NCBI GenBank assembly: GCA_003165295.1
Contig: PLTC01000266.1
Location: 1 to 64,000 of the forward strand
From: Rhodospirillales bacterium
Lineage (GTDB): Bacteria; Pseudomonadota; Alphaproteobacteria; Azospirillales; Azospirillaceae
Direction of reading: 5' to 3'
DNA: 64,000 nt
Of the stretch, positions 1 to 8,163 are shown in pieces (positions within the stretch are counted from its first letter, which is position 1; every line of letters starts with the position of its first letter). The translations under genes were made by a program, and so were the position numbers. Below the pieces are notes generated by a model. The model was not told the origin of the DNA. It ran no database searches and was given only the letters and a program-made list of their open reading frames with translations.

Positions 1-42
1 ACCCACGTGTCGTAGCGAGGAGCCACATATCTGAACCCAATT

Positions 43-77
43 CCGACCATAAGCGTGCGTAACTTACTTATGGTCGG
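43..77 (-). terminator. Inverted repeat overlapping the stop codon of the 64-858 gene
   Basis: A perfect 11-bp inverted repeat (CCGACCATAAG at 43-53, CTTATGGTCGG at 67-77) encloses a 13-nt loop that contains the TAA stop of the leftward gene. It is placed as a 3' end hairpin, but no clear T-run follows on the minus strand, so termination is an inference. Confidence 0.45.
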
Positions 78-858
78 TGGCGGCAGCCCCGGAATTTCCC
101 CGATTTTGTTCCCTTATATTAACTTTTGACGCTTCAGGCACGTTGGAATTGGCCAGCAGCGCCTCCAAATCCTTCACCGGAAGCGCGGCCCCGTGACTGA
201 GAAAGCCGATCGCGGCGTCGGCGTCACCGGCCTGGATGGCCAGACGCAACCCATCGATGTCGCTGTAGGGAGCCGTGGGCCGGACCTGTTGGTCGGGCTT
301 GCCTTTGGTCCAGGGGGCGCAGGGGGCCATCCTGAGAGAGGATTGGGTGGCGGCATCAGTCGCCGACTGCTGGATTACCACCTTATTAATCTTGATCCCG
401 CTCAGCAGAATGGTACTATGGTCGATTGTGTAAAGTTCTGAATTATCATCATCGATAGCAAATTCGACGGTATCATTGGAAACGTGATGGTAGCCGCCGG
501 TAATATAGCGCATCATGGTGCCATCCACGTAATGGATAAGATAATCTTCACCGAACGCAACGCCATTCTCCATCCTTCGGTTCTTTACGCAGTTGGCGCT
601 GACGAATCTGCCGGCGAATTGGGTAGTAAATGTCTGGAAAATAGAATTTTCCTGACCGGCGACGGCCGGCGTCTTGTCGGTACCACCGGCTTGGTCGTCT
701 CGAGATGGAATTTGCGCGGCCGGCGCAGCGGCTGGTGGCGCCACCGTTGGCAGTCCGTTCGGACCCGAGCCGTCCAACAGGCTGAGAGTCCCAAAGCCAA
801 TGCCCGCGCCCACCGCGACCAGCAGGAGATAAATGGTCAGCTTGACAAGTACGGCCAT
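64..858 (-). CDS. Membrane-anchored protein of unknown function
   Basis: I do not recognise the family. The 264-residue product starts MAVLVKLTIYLLLVAVGAG, a single N-terminal membrane helix or uncleaved signal anchor, followed by a Pro/Ala linker (about residues 30-60) and a soluble, probably periplasmic domain. That domain has two separated cysteines (in SANC and APC) and an Asp-rich stretch. The start at 858 is preferred over an upstream start at 999 because a G-rich Shine-Dalgarno run lies just upstream and the helix follows immediately; the longer version would place Arg/His-rich residues coded by a tandem DNA repeat in front of the anchor. It is transcribed away from the hemerythrin gene at 1046. 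Confidence 0.7.
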   Translation of the reverse strand: MAVLVKLTIYLLLVAVGAGIGFGTLSLLDGSGPNGLPTVAPPAAAPAAQIPSRDDQAGGTDKTPAVAGQENSIFQTFTTQFAGRFVSANCVKNRRMENGVAFGEDYLIHYVDGTMMRYITGGYHHVSNDTVEFAIDDDNSELYTIDHSTILLSGIKINKVVIQQSATDAATQSSLRMAPCAPWTKGKPDQQVRPTAPYSDIDGLRLAIQAGDADAAIGFLSHGAALPVKDLEALLANSNVPEASKVNIREQNRGNSGAAATDHK

Positions 859-883
859 GCCCCCCCCTTTCCCTTCCTCGCGC

Positions 884-940
884 GAATGATGCCTCGAGCG
901 AATGATGTCTCGAGCGAATGATGCCTCGCGCCAATGATGA
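884..940. repeat. 16-bp tandem repeat, about 3.5 copies
   Basis: Units gaatgatgcctcgagc (884-899), gaatgatgtctcgagc (900-915) and gaatgatgcctcgcgc (916-931), then a partial copy to 940. The array lies in the divergent region between the membrane-protein gene (start 858) and the hemerythrin gene (start 1046). Its spacing would suit repeated protein binding, but it could also be simple slippage. Confidence 0.8.
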
Positions 941-1045
941 TTGACAAACATGGCAGGCGTTCGGAATTTGAGGTTTTCCGGCCGCTCCAAATAGACCACG
1001 GTTCCGCCGGATTTTCGCAGTCAAACCGAGAAGGGTCGTAACAAA

Positions 1046-1453
1046 ATGGACGCAATCAGCCTGGGGTCCAACGATATAAATGTCGAGTCAATCGATATAA
1101 CAAAAGAACATGATGAGCTTAGGCGCCTGATAGACCAAGTTTACGCCCTGATGACGGGTGAGCCGACCGGCAACAATTATATTGATGAAATCGTTGCTGC
1201 GGTTGAAGCCATCGGGGTGGTATTTACGCTTCATTGTGAGCATGAAGAGCTCGTGATGTATAGTACCGGTTGCGCTGGCCTTGACGAGCATCAACGTTAT
1301 CACCGCCATGTCCAAAACATCTTAGCTGCTTTTGTCGCAATCCTCAAGGTCAAGCTATTTCCAATAACGTCGAACACGGCATCGCACGTTAAGCAATGGC
1401 TAACCTTTCACATCATGAAACATGATGTCGATTTCCGCAACAATCACGCCTAG
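1046..1453 (+). CDS. Bacteriohemerythrin / hemerythrin-domain protein
   Basis: A 135-residue single-domain protein with the di-iron ligand pattern of bacteriohemerythrins: an early His (KEHDEL, about residue 21), His plus Glu in helix 2 (LHCEHEE, about 63-68), two His spaced by four in HQRYHRH (about 81-87), and HIMKHD near the C-terminus (about 121-126). Such proteins bind O2 reversibly at a diiron centre and are thought to store or deliver O2, or sense it, in the cytoplasm of microaerophiles. No signalling domain is attached. A GAGAAGGG Shine-Dalgarno sequence precedes the ATG. A second, diverged copy lies at 21153-21590. Confidence 0.88.
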   Translation: MDAISLGSNDINVESIDITKEHDELRRLIDQVYALMTGEPTGNNYIDEIVAAVEAIGVVFTLHCEHEELVMYSTGCAGLDEHQRYHRHVQNILAAFVAILKVKLFPITSNTASHVKQWLTFHIMKHDVDFRNNHA

Positions 1454-1782
1454 CAACCCAGTGTCGAGATATAACCAAAAGCTGCGGGTGCGGTTGATTT
1501 TTTTCGCAACCGTCTGACCATCGGACAATCGCCCGCTCGTCCGATCAGGGGCGAACATATCGGGTTGCCGCGAGGAAGCGTCAAGGGGCTCGAAGGCAGG
1601 AACGACGCCGCCAGCGAACCGGCGACTCCGCGGTTTTGAACGGCGCGGCCCGGTCCGTCCGGATCGCGTCGTCGTTCGCTTCCCTATGCCCCGCGACTTT
1701 TCGGGTTGACGTCGACGGAGGCAACACTTCGTCGCTAGGAATGTTACAGTAACCGGGCCACGATCGGTCAAGGAATGATGCC
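1454..1782. other. Intergenic, no gene seen
   Basis: About 330 bases between the hemerythrin and pentapeptide genes. Open frames here are short or antisense with Arg-rich, unconvincing translations. I see no RNA gene or clear terminator. Confidence 0.6.
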
Positions 1783-2292
1783 ATGCGCCACACCACGATG
1801 GTTATGGTTTTACTGCTCCTCACCGGGACCGCCGGTGCCCAGACTCCGGGCACCGGGACGTCCCACGGCCCCGGCAATGCCGCGCCTGATCCCAAGGCCG
1901 GCCGAAATTCCTGTCAGATTCGGGACCTTGCGCCATGTGCGCGCGCGAAACTGGCCGGCGCTGCGCTTGCCGGCGCTGCGCTCGCCGGTGCCAACCTGAC
2001 CGAGGCCGATCTGGCCGGCGCCGACCTCAAACAGGCACATCTGGCTCGGGCAAACCTTGCCGGTGCGGATCTTGGCGGTGCCAAACTCAGCGAGGCCGAC
2101 CTGGTCGGCGCCGATCTGAGGGACGCCAACCTGGGGAATGCCGACCTTACGGGTGCCGACCTGCGGAGCGCCGATCTTAGCGGTGCCGCGCTCGACGGAG
2201 CAAAGCTGGAGGGTGCGGTTCTGAGTGGCGCGACCTGGACCGATGGCCACAAGTGCCGCCATGGCTCGATCGGCACTTGCAAGCACCAGTAG
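1783..2292 (+). CDS. Secreted pentapeptide-repeat protein
   Basis: The 169-residue product begins with a signal peptide (MRHTTMVMVLLLLTGTAGAQ) and, from about residue 55 to 150, consists almost entirely of A(D/N)LxxA-type pentapeptides such as ADLAG, ADLKQ, ANLAG and ADLGG. This pattern folds into a right-handed quadrilateral beta-helix. A Cys before the repeats (in NSCQIRDLAPC) and a C-terminal tail with two Cys (HKCRHGSIGTC) may cap the solenoid with disulphides in the periplasm. The function of secreted members is generally unknown; DNA-mimic members such as Qnr are cytoplasmic and not comparable. AAGGAATG upstream serves as the ribosome site. Confidence 0.85.
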   Translation: MRHTTMVMVLLLLTGTAGAQTPGTGTSHGPGNAAPDPKAGRNSCQIRDLAPCARAKLAGAALAGAALAGANLTEADLAGADLKQAHLARANLAGADLGGAKLSEADLVGADLRDANLGNADLTGADLRSADLSGAALDGAKLEGAVLSGATWTDGHKCRHGSIGTCKHQ

Positions 2293-2371
2293 TTTAGTCC
2301 TTTTGGCTGCCGGCTCCGTCCACAAGTGACGGAAGCCCCCGGCCGGGAACCGGCGGGCGGCACCGACGCGG

Positions 2372-2791
2372 TCAGCTTTGTCTCCAGGGCAGGTCCTCCG
2401 CCTTCCAGCCGTTCAGGGTACCACGATGGCCGGCGGCATCAATCTGTCCTTCAAAGCCGTTGGCGACATTGTAAGTGGTGTAGCCAGCGTCAGCCAACAA
2501 CCCGGCGGCTGCCAGCGAGCGCACGCCGCTACGGCAGATCAGATAGACCGGATGCTCCGGCCCGACGCCCTTGGCCGCCACCTCGTCGGCAAATTTCGGA
2601 TTGAGCGTGCCGTTTGGAAACTGCTGCCATTCCACCTGGATGACCGGACGCTTCAAACTGGAAAGATCGGGGCCGCCCACATAAGCCCACTCCGCCCGGG
2701 TTCGGACGTCGATCAGCACCGCCTCTGGGTCGGCGACCAACCCCTGCCAAGTTATGCGCGGGCTGACATCCCCAACGAACCTTCCGACCAT
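2372..2791 (-). CDS. Single-domain rhodanese-like sulfurtransferase
   Basis: A 139-residue rhodanese domain. LIDVRTRAEW marks the N-terminal half and the active-site loop is CRSGVRS, with the persulfide-forming Cys and basic loop residues typical of active single-domain rhodaneses. It would move sulfane sulfur to cyanide, thiols or partner proteins in the cytoplasm. The ATG at 2791 is chosen over one at 2827 because GGGGAGAAGG sits just before it and the paralogue at 23423 starts at the equivalent residue (M-GRF-GDVSP). The two share the unusual run GGPDLSSL and most of the active-site region. Confidence 0.9.
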   Translation of the reverse strand: MVGRFVGDVSPRITWQGLVADPEAVLIDVRTRAEWAYVGGPDLSSLKRPVIQVEWQQFPNGTLNPKFADEVAAKGVGPEHPVYLICRSGVRSLAAAGLLADAGYTTYNVANGFEGQIDAAGHRGTLNGWKAEDLPWRQS

Positions 2792-2847
2792 TATAACCTT
2801 CTCCCCTTGGAATAATTCCCCCCGCAACCCCTGCGGAAACTCCTGCT

Positions 2848-3381
2848 TCAGACAAATTCCTCAAGATAATTGCGACTTTTTGCAAGTAAACCCTCAATAA
2901 TGCCGATCGTTTCGTCGATCATCCCCAGTGTTCGGTCAAGCTGATCGGACAGTTTATCGTCGACGGCCTGCTCCATCAGCATATTATTAAAGAAAGTTCG
3001 TGCCTCTGAGAAATTTCTCATCTCATTATCTAAAACATCACGAGCGGTTAAGGACCCAGTTAAGGTCAATGGCGGATTGCGAACAAATTCCAGGCTTATT
3101 TCGACAAAAATCGAGATCGCTCGCAACTTTGCCGTCATCAACCACGTATCCATTCCGGCTGGTAACAGATCAGAAATTTCCGCCATCTTATCCCGAATGA
3201 CGAAGACCAATCCCTGTATTTCATTGTGATGGTTACGAATCCGACAAAAATCAAAAAAAGCCTTCGGCGGCTGGTCGGCCCGATATCTCTGAAGAATGCC
3301 AATATCCCGTTGCAGCTTCTTCGCCATTTGAAGAACCAACCGTACCTTCCGTACCTGTTGCGGATCTAAAGGCAGCGCCAT
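2848..3381 (-). CDS. Conserved-looking all-helical cytoplasmic protein, unknown
   Basis: The product is 177 residues with no signal peptide or membrane helix. It is predicted by eye to be mostly amphipathic helices (QVRKVRLVLQMAKKLQRDIG near the start; DKLSDQLDRTLGMIDETIGI near the end). I recognise no domain. The start at 3381 follows a GAGGGGAGG ribosome site; an upstream start at 3420 is less likely. It ends 56 bp before the rhodanese start and probably shares its transcript. Base composition is slightly A+T-richer than the neighbours. Confidence 0.7.
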   Translation of the reverse strand: MALPLDPQQVRKVRLVLQMAKKLQRDIGILQRYRADQPPKAFFDFCRIRNHHNEIQGLVFVIRDKMAEISDLLPAGMDTWLMTAKLRAISIFVEISLEFVRNPPLTLTGSLTARDVLDNEMRNFSEARTFFNNMLMEQAVDDKLSDQLDRTLGMIDETIGIIEGLLAKSRNYLEEFV

Positions 3382-3773
3382 CAGCCTCCCCTCGCTCAAT
3401 GGTTTGGACGCCGCCGACACTGCGCCCGGCCTCCCCGAATCCTGCTCAAGAACCTGGCACGTGGCCGGAAGTCGCCAAAAAAAGAAAACGATGCCGACAT
3501 ACCGGAAAATGGATGATACCAGCCAAAGGAGGCGGAAGAAAGCCGGAAGCGGTCCCGGTCACCTGCCACGCGCAGCCGACACTGCTATCCGTCTCGCCGG
3601 CCCAGGGTAGTGCCGCGGGGCCGACTCCAGAAACCCTGGAGTCGGAGGGTGATGGTCAGGGCGTCTCGATCTTCGGCTCGTCCCGACCTTCTGCTTTTTC
3701 AGACATTGACCATATTATAGCGGGTGGAACAAAAACTCCGGCCGCGGTTGCCGGAGCCGCCGGGGAGGACGCC
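3382..3773. other. Intergenic region with a perfect 10-bp hairpin
   Basis: No convincing gene lies here, although the frame of the next gene stays open upstream. CCGACTCCAG (3621-3630) and CTGGAGTCGG (3636-3645) form a perfect stem with a 5-nt loop. Neither strand has a following T-run, so it is more likely a protein-binding or RNA structural element than an intrinsic terminator. Confidence 0.55.
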
Positions 3774-4088
3774 ATGGCGGACTCGGTCAGAAAATATCTC
3801 GATGCCATGCATCAGTTGGACGAAATCGCTGACGAACTTGGTGGCGTCTTCAACACCATCGGGATGGTTGCAGAGGCCCTTAGAACCAAGCCGGCGCGCT
3901 TCATATTCAGTGACGTCGCGCCAGACTTGCCCCCCGAGGTGGTTCTTGGCCACGCGACCCGGGTGGAGGGCGACAAGTGGCCAAGCGCCGAAATAATTCA
4001 GGAGTTGCTGTTGCGGTGGCATACCGCAAAAAAAAACAGGCGCTTGCCGCCTGGGGCGCAACGTCAAAGGTCGATCAGGCCCACCTGA
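3774..4088 (+). CDS. Small conserved-looking cytoplasmic protein, unknown
   Basis: The product is 104 residues beginning MADSVRKYLDAMHQLDEIAD, with a helical N-terminus and a mixed C-terminal part that ends in a basic tail. No domain is recognised. The start is set by GGGGAGGAC seven bases before the ATG; an upstream frame to 3399 is open but gives low-complexity, Pro/Gly-rich sequence that looks non-coding. It converges on the gene ending at 4209. Confidence 0.6.
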   Translation: MADSVRKYLDAMHQLDEIADELGGVFNTIGMVAEALRTKPARFIFSDVAPDLPPEVVLGHATRVEGDKWPSAEIIQELLLRWHTAKKNRRLPPGAQRQRSIRPT

Positions 4089-4208
4089 AGCCCCCGGACC
4101 ACTGAGTGTCTGCGGCGGGCATGGCCGGGCGCTGGGGGCGTTCTCTTCTTCTCCCGGTCGAAGTTGATCCGTTTCGTTTCAACGGGGGAGCAGCAGTGGC
4201 GGATCAGG

Positions 4209-4622
4209 CTATTTCACCGCCTTTAGTTGGGTCTGGATCTCTGTTGCGATCTTCTGCACCGCGGCGAGTTCGTTAACGGCGAGCCCGGCCGTCGCGTGTT
4301 CGAGTGCGGCCTCCAGAGCCTTTCTCTGGGTTGTATCCGTCGTATCGGGAAGAGCCCCATCGCCCATGTGCACGCAAGGGTTCATCTCGTTGCCGTCATA
4401 GCCGGCGCCCCTGGGACCCACCAGGCAATTGATGGTATGATGCAGATGGATGTGCGCCAACAGGATATCCTTGGACGCGGCAGCAAGACCCGCATGGATC
4501 GCTGCCGTTTCGACTTCCTTGGCCTGATCGGCGGCATCAGCCGGCGCCGATCTCAGCATGAGCCAGCCGGCGCCGATAGCCGCCAGACCGAGAGCAACGG
4601 TCGGCATAAATGTCCTGCGCAT
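4209..4622 (-). CDS. Periplasmic His-rich small protein, unknown
   Basis: The product is 137 residues with an N-terminal signal peptide (MRRTFMPTVALGLAAIGAGW, cleavage probably after PADA). The mature part carries a His cluster HIHLHHTINC, a second Cys in NPCVHMGD, and helical segments. The His/Cys arrangement suggests metal or cofactor binding, but there is no CxxCH haem motif. I recall similar uncharacterised alphaproteobacterial proteins but no function. Confidence 0.7.
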   Translation of the reverse strand: MRRTFMPTVALGLAAIGAGWLMLRSAPADAADQAKEVETAAIHAGLAAASKDILLAHIHLHHTINCLVGPRGAGYDGNEMNPCVHMGDGALPDTTDTTQRKALEAALEHATAGLAVNELAAVQKIATEIQTQLKAVK

Positions 4623-4887
4623 GTCCTCGCCTCCCCGCCGTGTCGCAAGTGCCGGTATTCCGCCGGTCCACTAAGACCTTAGGCCGCGATCGGGCGTCGG
4701 CAAGAGTCGATATTCCCGCAAGCAGGGATAAGAAATCTCAATTGTGGCGACGGCGTCCTCCGAGCCCCTGGCACGTCTGCCCGGGCTCGTCCGATTGCCG
4801 TGCTGGCCCCTTGTCATACCCCGGGGCGGTATGGCAGGGTGCCAATGCCTGGGGTGCTGGCCGGGCAGGGGGCCGGGAGGAAGCCAC

Positions 4888-5172
4888 ATGAAGCGGAGCC
4901 TGTTGGGCCTTGGACTCGGCCTGTCGTTGGTCATTTCAGTACCGGCACGGGCAGCTGGCCCCGAAGAGGCACTCCCGGTAGGGGAGATCCTTCATATGGA
5001 AACCGACCATCTGCTGGCGTTGGGGGCCGGTGTGTTGGTTGGTGCGACGATCATCGGCCCTTATCTGCAAATCAGCGAGCTGACCGGGGTGGTCATTGGC
5101 GTTATCGGTGGTGATTTGCTGTATCGCTCGGGCTTTTGGCCGTTCGAACAGCATCATGGCTGGTTTCAGTAA
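4888..5172 (+). CDS. Small Gly-rich membrane protein with signal peptide
   Basis: The product is 94 residues: signal peptide MKRSLLGLGLGLSLVISVPARA, then a short polar stretch with His (HMETDH) and a Gly-rich hydrophobic hairpin (LALGAGVLVGATIIGP ... TGVVIGVIGGDLLY). The GxxxG-type spacing suggests tight helix packing in the membrane. Architecture resembles the three small proteins at 59891-61096. GGGAGGAAG precedes the ATG at 4888, excluding longer upstream starts. It lies 18 bp before the DUF1439-like gene and is probably co-transcribed with it. Confidence 0.7.
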   Translation: MKRSLLGLGLGLSLVISVPARAAGPEEALPVGEILHMETDHLLALGAGVLVGATIIGPYLQISELTGVVIGVIGGDLLYRSGFWPFEQHHGWFQ

Positions 5173-5190
5173 AAGGGGCGGCCTGGTCGG

Positions 5191-5889
5191 TTGCGGAGCA
5201 AAGAAAACAGGACCGTGGGGAACCGGGGCAGACTGCTGATCGCGCTGGCGATCGCTGCCGGGGTGGCTGGCCTCCCGGTCTTTTGGCTGCTGAGCGATAC
5301 CACCATCGGCATCAGGATTCCCCAGTCGGCGGTCCAGCAGGAGATCGACCGGAAGCTGCCCGTCGAGGGGGCCAGGGGGTCATTGCATTATCAGGTGCGG
5401 GAGGCCAGGGTCGATTTCCGCGCCGGTGGCCGGATCGGCCTTTCCGTTGTCCTGCACGCCGACATGGGCCAGCGTCAGGCGGTCGGCTATCTGACCGGGT
5501 CAGCGGTCCTGAGTTATGTCGACGGCGCCTTTTTTCTGCACGACTTCCAAGCCGACCCCCAACAGCTCGATATTCAGGTGACCGGCCCGTCGAAGCCGGA
5601 CCCAGGGCCATGGGATACGCTTGTCTCAAAGGCCAACGGCCTCCTTGACCGGGTGGACCCAGACGATCGCCGGCGCGATCTGTTTGATGCCGGGGAAGCT
5701 GAACTGACGGCAAGGATCAAAGTTGCGATCATCGATTTTCTGCGCATCATTCTTGACCGGCTGCCGGTTTATCGGCTGAAGGATGGTGATACCAGGCAGG
5801 AATTGGCGAAGCTGGTGTTGCGCGGGGTGCGGAGCGAGCCGTCATTCCTGTATGTTACTCTAGACCTGGGGACCGGCGCCGAACCTTGA
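5191..5889 (+). CDS. DUF1439 / YceB-like membrane-anchored protein
   Basis: The product is 232 residues with an N-terminal hydrophobic helix (LLIALAIAAGVAGLPVFWLL) followed by a segment typical of the DUF1439/YceB family: IRIPQSAVQQEIDRKLPV, then beta-strand-rich sequence. E. coli YceB is an outer-membrane lipoprotein of unknown role; this version has no lipobox Cys, so it is more likely anchored in the inner membrane facing the periplasm. The start is a TTG at 5191 or a GTG at 5215; neither has a decisive ribosome site. Confidence 0.7.
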   Translation: MRSKENRTVGNRGRLLIALAIAAGVAGLPVFWLLSDTTIGIRIPQSAVQQEIDRKLPVEGARGSLHYQVREARVDFRAGGRIGLSVVLHADMGQRQAVGYLTGSAVLSYVDGAFFLHDFQADPQQLDIQVTGPSKPDPGPWDTLVSKANGLLDRVDPDDRRRDLFDAGEAELTARIKVAIIDFLRIILDRLPVYRLKDGDTRQELAKLVLRGVRSEPSFLYVTLDLGTGAEP

Positions 5890-6049
5890 TTACGACCGGC
5901 ACCTCGCGGCCAGCATGTAGACCGACGACCGGGGTCAGCTTTTCCGGGAATGCTTACGGCGCTTTAGCTTGATTTATCCGGCGTTGCTTTCCACTTGCGT
6001 CGGAGCGTCGCCTTGTGCAAACTGGGAAAGCAATCGAACGGGGTTGTAC

Positions 6050-6125
6050 GGGCCTGTAGTTCAGTGGTTAGAACCCGCCGCTCATAACGGTGTTGTCGCA
6101 GGTTCGAATCCTGCCGGGCCCACCA
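6050..6125 (+). tRNA. tRNA with CAU anticodon (tRNA-Ile2 or elongator tRNA-Met)
   Basis: A full 76-nt cloverleaf: acceptor GGGCCTG/CGGGCCC (one G-T pair), D-stem GTTC/GAAC, anticodon stem CGCCG/CGGTG with loop CTCATAA (anticodon CAT at 6083-6085), T-stem GCAGG/CCTGC with TTCGAAT loop, discriminator A and encoded CCA. It is not initiator tRNA, because the first acceptor pair is G-C and the initiator GGG/CCC anticodon stem is absent. The body resembles what I recall of alphaproteobacterial tRNA-Ile2, whose C34 is converted to lysidine by TilS, but elongator Met cannot be excluded by eye. A T-run follows at 6139-6145. Confidence 0.93.
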
Positions 6126-6273
6126 GATTCGCACCCATCCCTTTTTTTCGTAGCGTCGCAGCGGTACCCGTTGCTGCCAAAAGGGCATGCCAACTGCGGT
6201 TGCCGGCATCCGGGATGCCGGCATGGGTCCGCTCCCGGTGCGGCGCCCGGAATTTGTCAGGTACCGGAAAGAG

Positions 6274-6303
6274 GGGCACAGTCCCTGAGTCAGGACTGCG
6301 CCC
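6274..6303 (-). terminator. Hairpin downstream of rplI
   Basis: On the minus strand GGGCGCAGTCC pairs with GGACTGTGCCC (11 bp, one G-U) about 40 bases after the rplI stop, followed by CCTCTTTCC. It is well placed to end the rpsF operon transcript, although the T-tract is weak. It also lies 150 bases past the oppositely oriented tRNA. Confidence 0.55.
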
Positions 6304-6345
6304 CCCCTTTATCCAAAGATACCAAACAGCGAGCAGCAATGTCGG

Positions 6346-6891
6346 TCAGGTGTTTGCTGCGGCCTCGGCGTCAGCGGCCTGCTCCTCCGCGGCCAAATCG
6401 GCGGCCGTAACCTTGCCGCCCCGTTGGGCCTGCAACACGGCTTCTTCCCGAGAGCGCGCGACATTGACGCTGACGGTGACGTTAACTTCGGGGTGCAGCA
6501 CCACCCGCACCTGGAACAGGCCAAGCGTCTTGATCGGCTGGTCGATGGCCACCTGGTGGCGCCCGATCTCATAGCCATCGGTCGTCACCGACTCGGCGAT
6601 GTCGCGGGCGCTGACCGAACCATAGAGGATGCCGGTCTCGCCCGCCTGACGGATCACCGTAACCACAAGGTTGCCCATCTTGCCTGCGACGTATTCGGCG
6701 TCTTTGCGCTTTTCCAGGTTCAACGCCTGGAGGGCCGCCTTCTGGCTCTCGAAGTAGGCCATATTCTCTTTAGTGGCCCGCAACGCCTTCTTTTGCGGCA
6801 ACAGATAGTTGCGAGCAAACCCCGGGCGGACCTTGACCACCTGACCCATCTGGCCAAGCTTCTCGACCCGCTCCAACAGAATGATGTCCAT
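6346..6891 (-). CDS. rplI: 50S ribosomal protein L9
   Basis: L9 of the large subunit, bound near the base of the L1 stalk, where it limits frameshifting and adjacent-ribosome collisions. The 181-residue product has the hallmark N-terminus [32 protein letters not shown] in the N-domain, the connecting helix, and the C-terminal domain ([26 protein letters not shown]). A 25-residue Ala/Glu-rich tail extends past the usual end, as is common in alphaproteobacteria. The ATG overlaps the stop of the DUF2232 gene by one base (TGATG) and has GGAGG upstream, so translation is probably coupled. Confidence 0.97.
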   Translation of the reverse strand: MDIILLERVEKLGQMGQVVKVRPGFARNYLLPQKKALRATKENMAYFESQKAALQALNLEKRKDAEYVAGKMGNLVVTVIRQAGETGILYGSVSARDIAESVTTDGYEIGRHQVAIDQPIKTLGLFQVRVVLHPEVNVTVSVNVARSREEAVLQAQRGGKVTAADLAAEEQAADAEAAANT

Positions 6892-7862
6892 CACACGCCT
6901 CCCCGATCCGAACTGCCGGCGCCAAACCGTCGACGCAGTCCGGCCCATTGGTCGATGATGCCCAGACCGATCACCGCGAGGACCAGCCAGGCCACAACTG
7001 TTACGAGAATATAAAAGACCACCAAAATCGTCGCCCTGGACGATCGCCCGGCGGCAAACGCATGAACCACCGCCAACCCGGCAAACAGGAACGGAACCAC
7101 CAGAACGATGCTCAGATTGATGGCGAGGTAGCGCGCCTGACCGTCCAGCAATACAGCCCCGGCCAGAGTCAGTGCCAGGACCAGCGGCGTCCAGCCGGGC
7201 AGGTCCACCTCGGACATCCGCAAGCCCGGTCGCCGCAAGCGACCGCAGCGAGCCAGCGCCGCCTGTGCCAGCAAGCCATTCACGATCACCATCAGCAGCC
7301 ATGTGACCACGATCATGCCGGGAAAGACCGACGTGATCACCTCGGCGACGGCGTCGCTTTGTGCCTGATCGGGGGTGATGCCGCTACCCTGGAACAGCAC
7401 CGGCAGCGCCTGCACCAGAAGATCGTGGATCGCCCCCTCGAGTCCGCCATCGTTCCCCAGGATAAAGCCGAGACCACATGCCACGATGACCAGCAAACCG
7501 CCGAGTCCGCTCACCAGCACCAACAGCAACCCCGCCGGGTACCACTCGGCGGTACCATCGGTGTGCTGTCGTGACAGCAACGCCTGGCGGACCAAGAGCA
7601 GCACCGGCACTCCCGATGTGACCAGAAACGCCAGCGGCAGGGCAACGGTGCCGGCAACCAGGACGGCCAGAACCGTTGCCAGCGTCACCGCCACCAGCGC
7701 CGCGCCGGCCCCGAAGGCCAGGCCGACGACGAATAACGGGAACGGGACCAGATAGACCATCATCATCCCGAGGGCGGAGCCGGTGAGTACGGCCAGGTAC
7801 ATGACCGCGGCAACAACTCCGCCGCCGGTGGCGGCAAGCAAGGCTGGGGAAAGACGGGGCAT
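6891..7862 (-). CDS. DUF2232 family multi-spanning membrane protein
   Basis: A 323-residue hydrophobic protein with about eight predicted membrane helices, starting [19 protein letters not shown]2232 proteins are regularly found between rpsR and rplI in alphaproteobacteria and this gene occupies that place. Relatives include S-component-like and YybS-type membrane proteins; no transport substrate is known. Polar loops are short, with one longer loop after GTAEWYP. It ends overlapping the rplI start. Confidence 0.85.
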   Translation of the reverse strand: MPRLSPALLAATGGGVVAAVMYLAVLTGSALGMMMVYLVPFPLFVVGLAFGAGAALVAVTLATVLAVLVAGTVALPLAFLVTSGVPVLLLVRQALLSRQHTDGTAEWYPAGLLLVLVSGLGGLLVIVACGLGFILGNDGGLEGAIHDLLVQALPVLFQGSGITPDQAQSDAVAEVITSVFPGMIVVTWLLMVIVNGLLAQAALARCGRLRRPGLRMSEVDLPGWTPLVLALTLAGAVLLDGQARYLAINLSIVLVVPFLFAGLAVVHAFAAGRSSRATILVVFYILVTVVAWLVLAVIGLGIIDQWAGLRRRFGAGSSDRGGV

Positions 7863-7902
7863 CGGTGGGCGCCGGGTTGCTGCCGGCTCAGCCGGCCGTT
7901 AC

Positions 7903-8163
7903 CTACTTGACCATGTAGGGCAGCAGGGCGAGAAACCGGGACCGCTTGATTGCCCGTGCCAATTCGCGCTGCTTCTTGGCCGAAACCGCGGTGATGCGGC
8001 TTGGCACGATCTTGCCCCGTTCAGAAATGAAGCGCGACAGCAGCTTCACATCCTTATAGTCGATGGCGGGGGCGTTGGCGCCGGAAAACGGGCAGGTCTT
8101 GCGCCGGCGAAAAAAAGGCCGGCGGGTGCCGCCCATCCGCGGGCTGGATGCTTGCATGCTCAT
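7903..8163 (-). CDS. rpsR: 30S ribosomal protein S18
   Basis: An 86-residue S18: [13 protein letters not shown] near the N-terminus, [19 protein letters not shown], and the basic helix-turn of [19 protein letters not shown], all diagnostic. S18 binds S6 and the platform of the small subunit. The ATG overlaps the rpsF stop (ATGA), giving the strict co-translation expected for the S6:S18 heterodimer. Confidence 0.97.
   Translation of the reverse strand: MSMQASSPRMGGTRRPFFRRRKTCPFSGANAPAIDYKDVKLLSRFISERGKIVPSRITAVSAKKQRELARAIKRSRFLALLPYMVK

Noticed and set aside
6050-6125. tRNA as an integration site for an island
   Set aside because: Flanking genes are housekeeping and no integrase or direct repeat of the tRNA 3' end was seen nearby.
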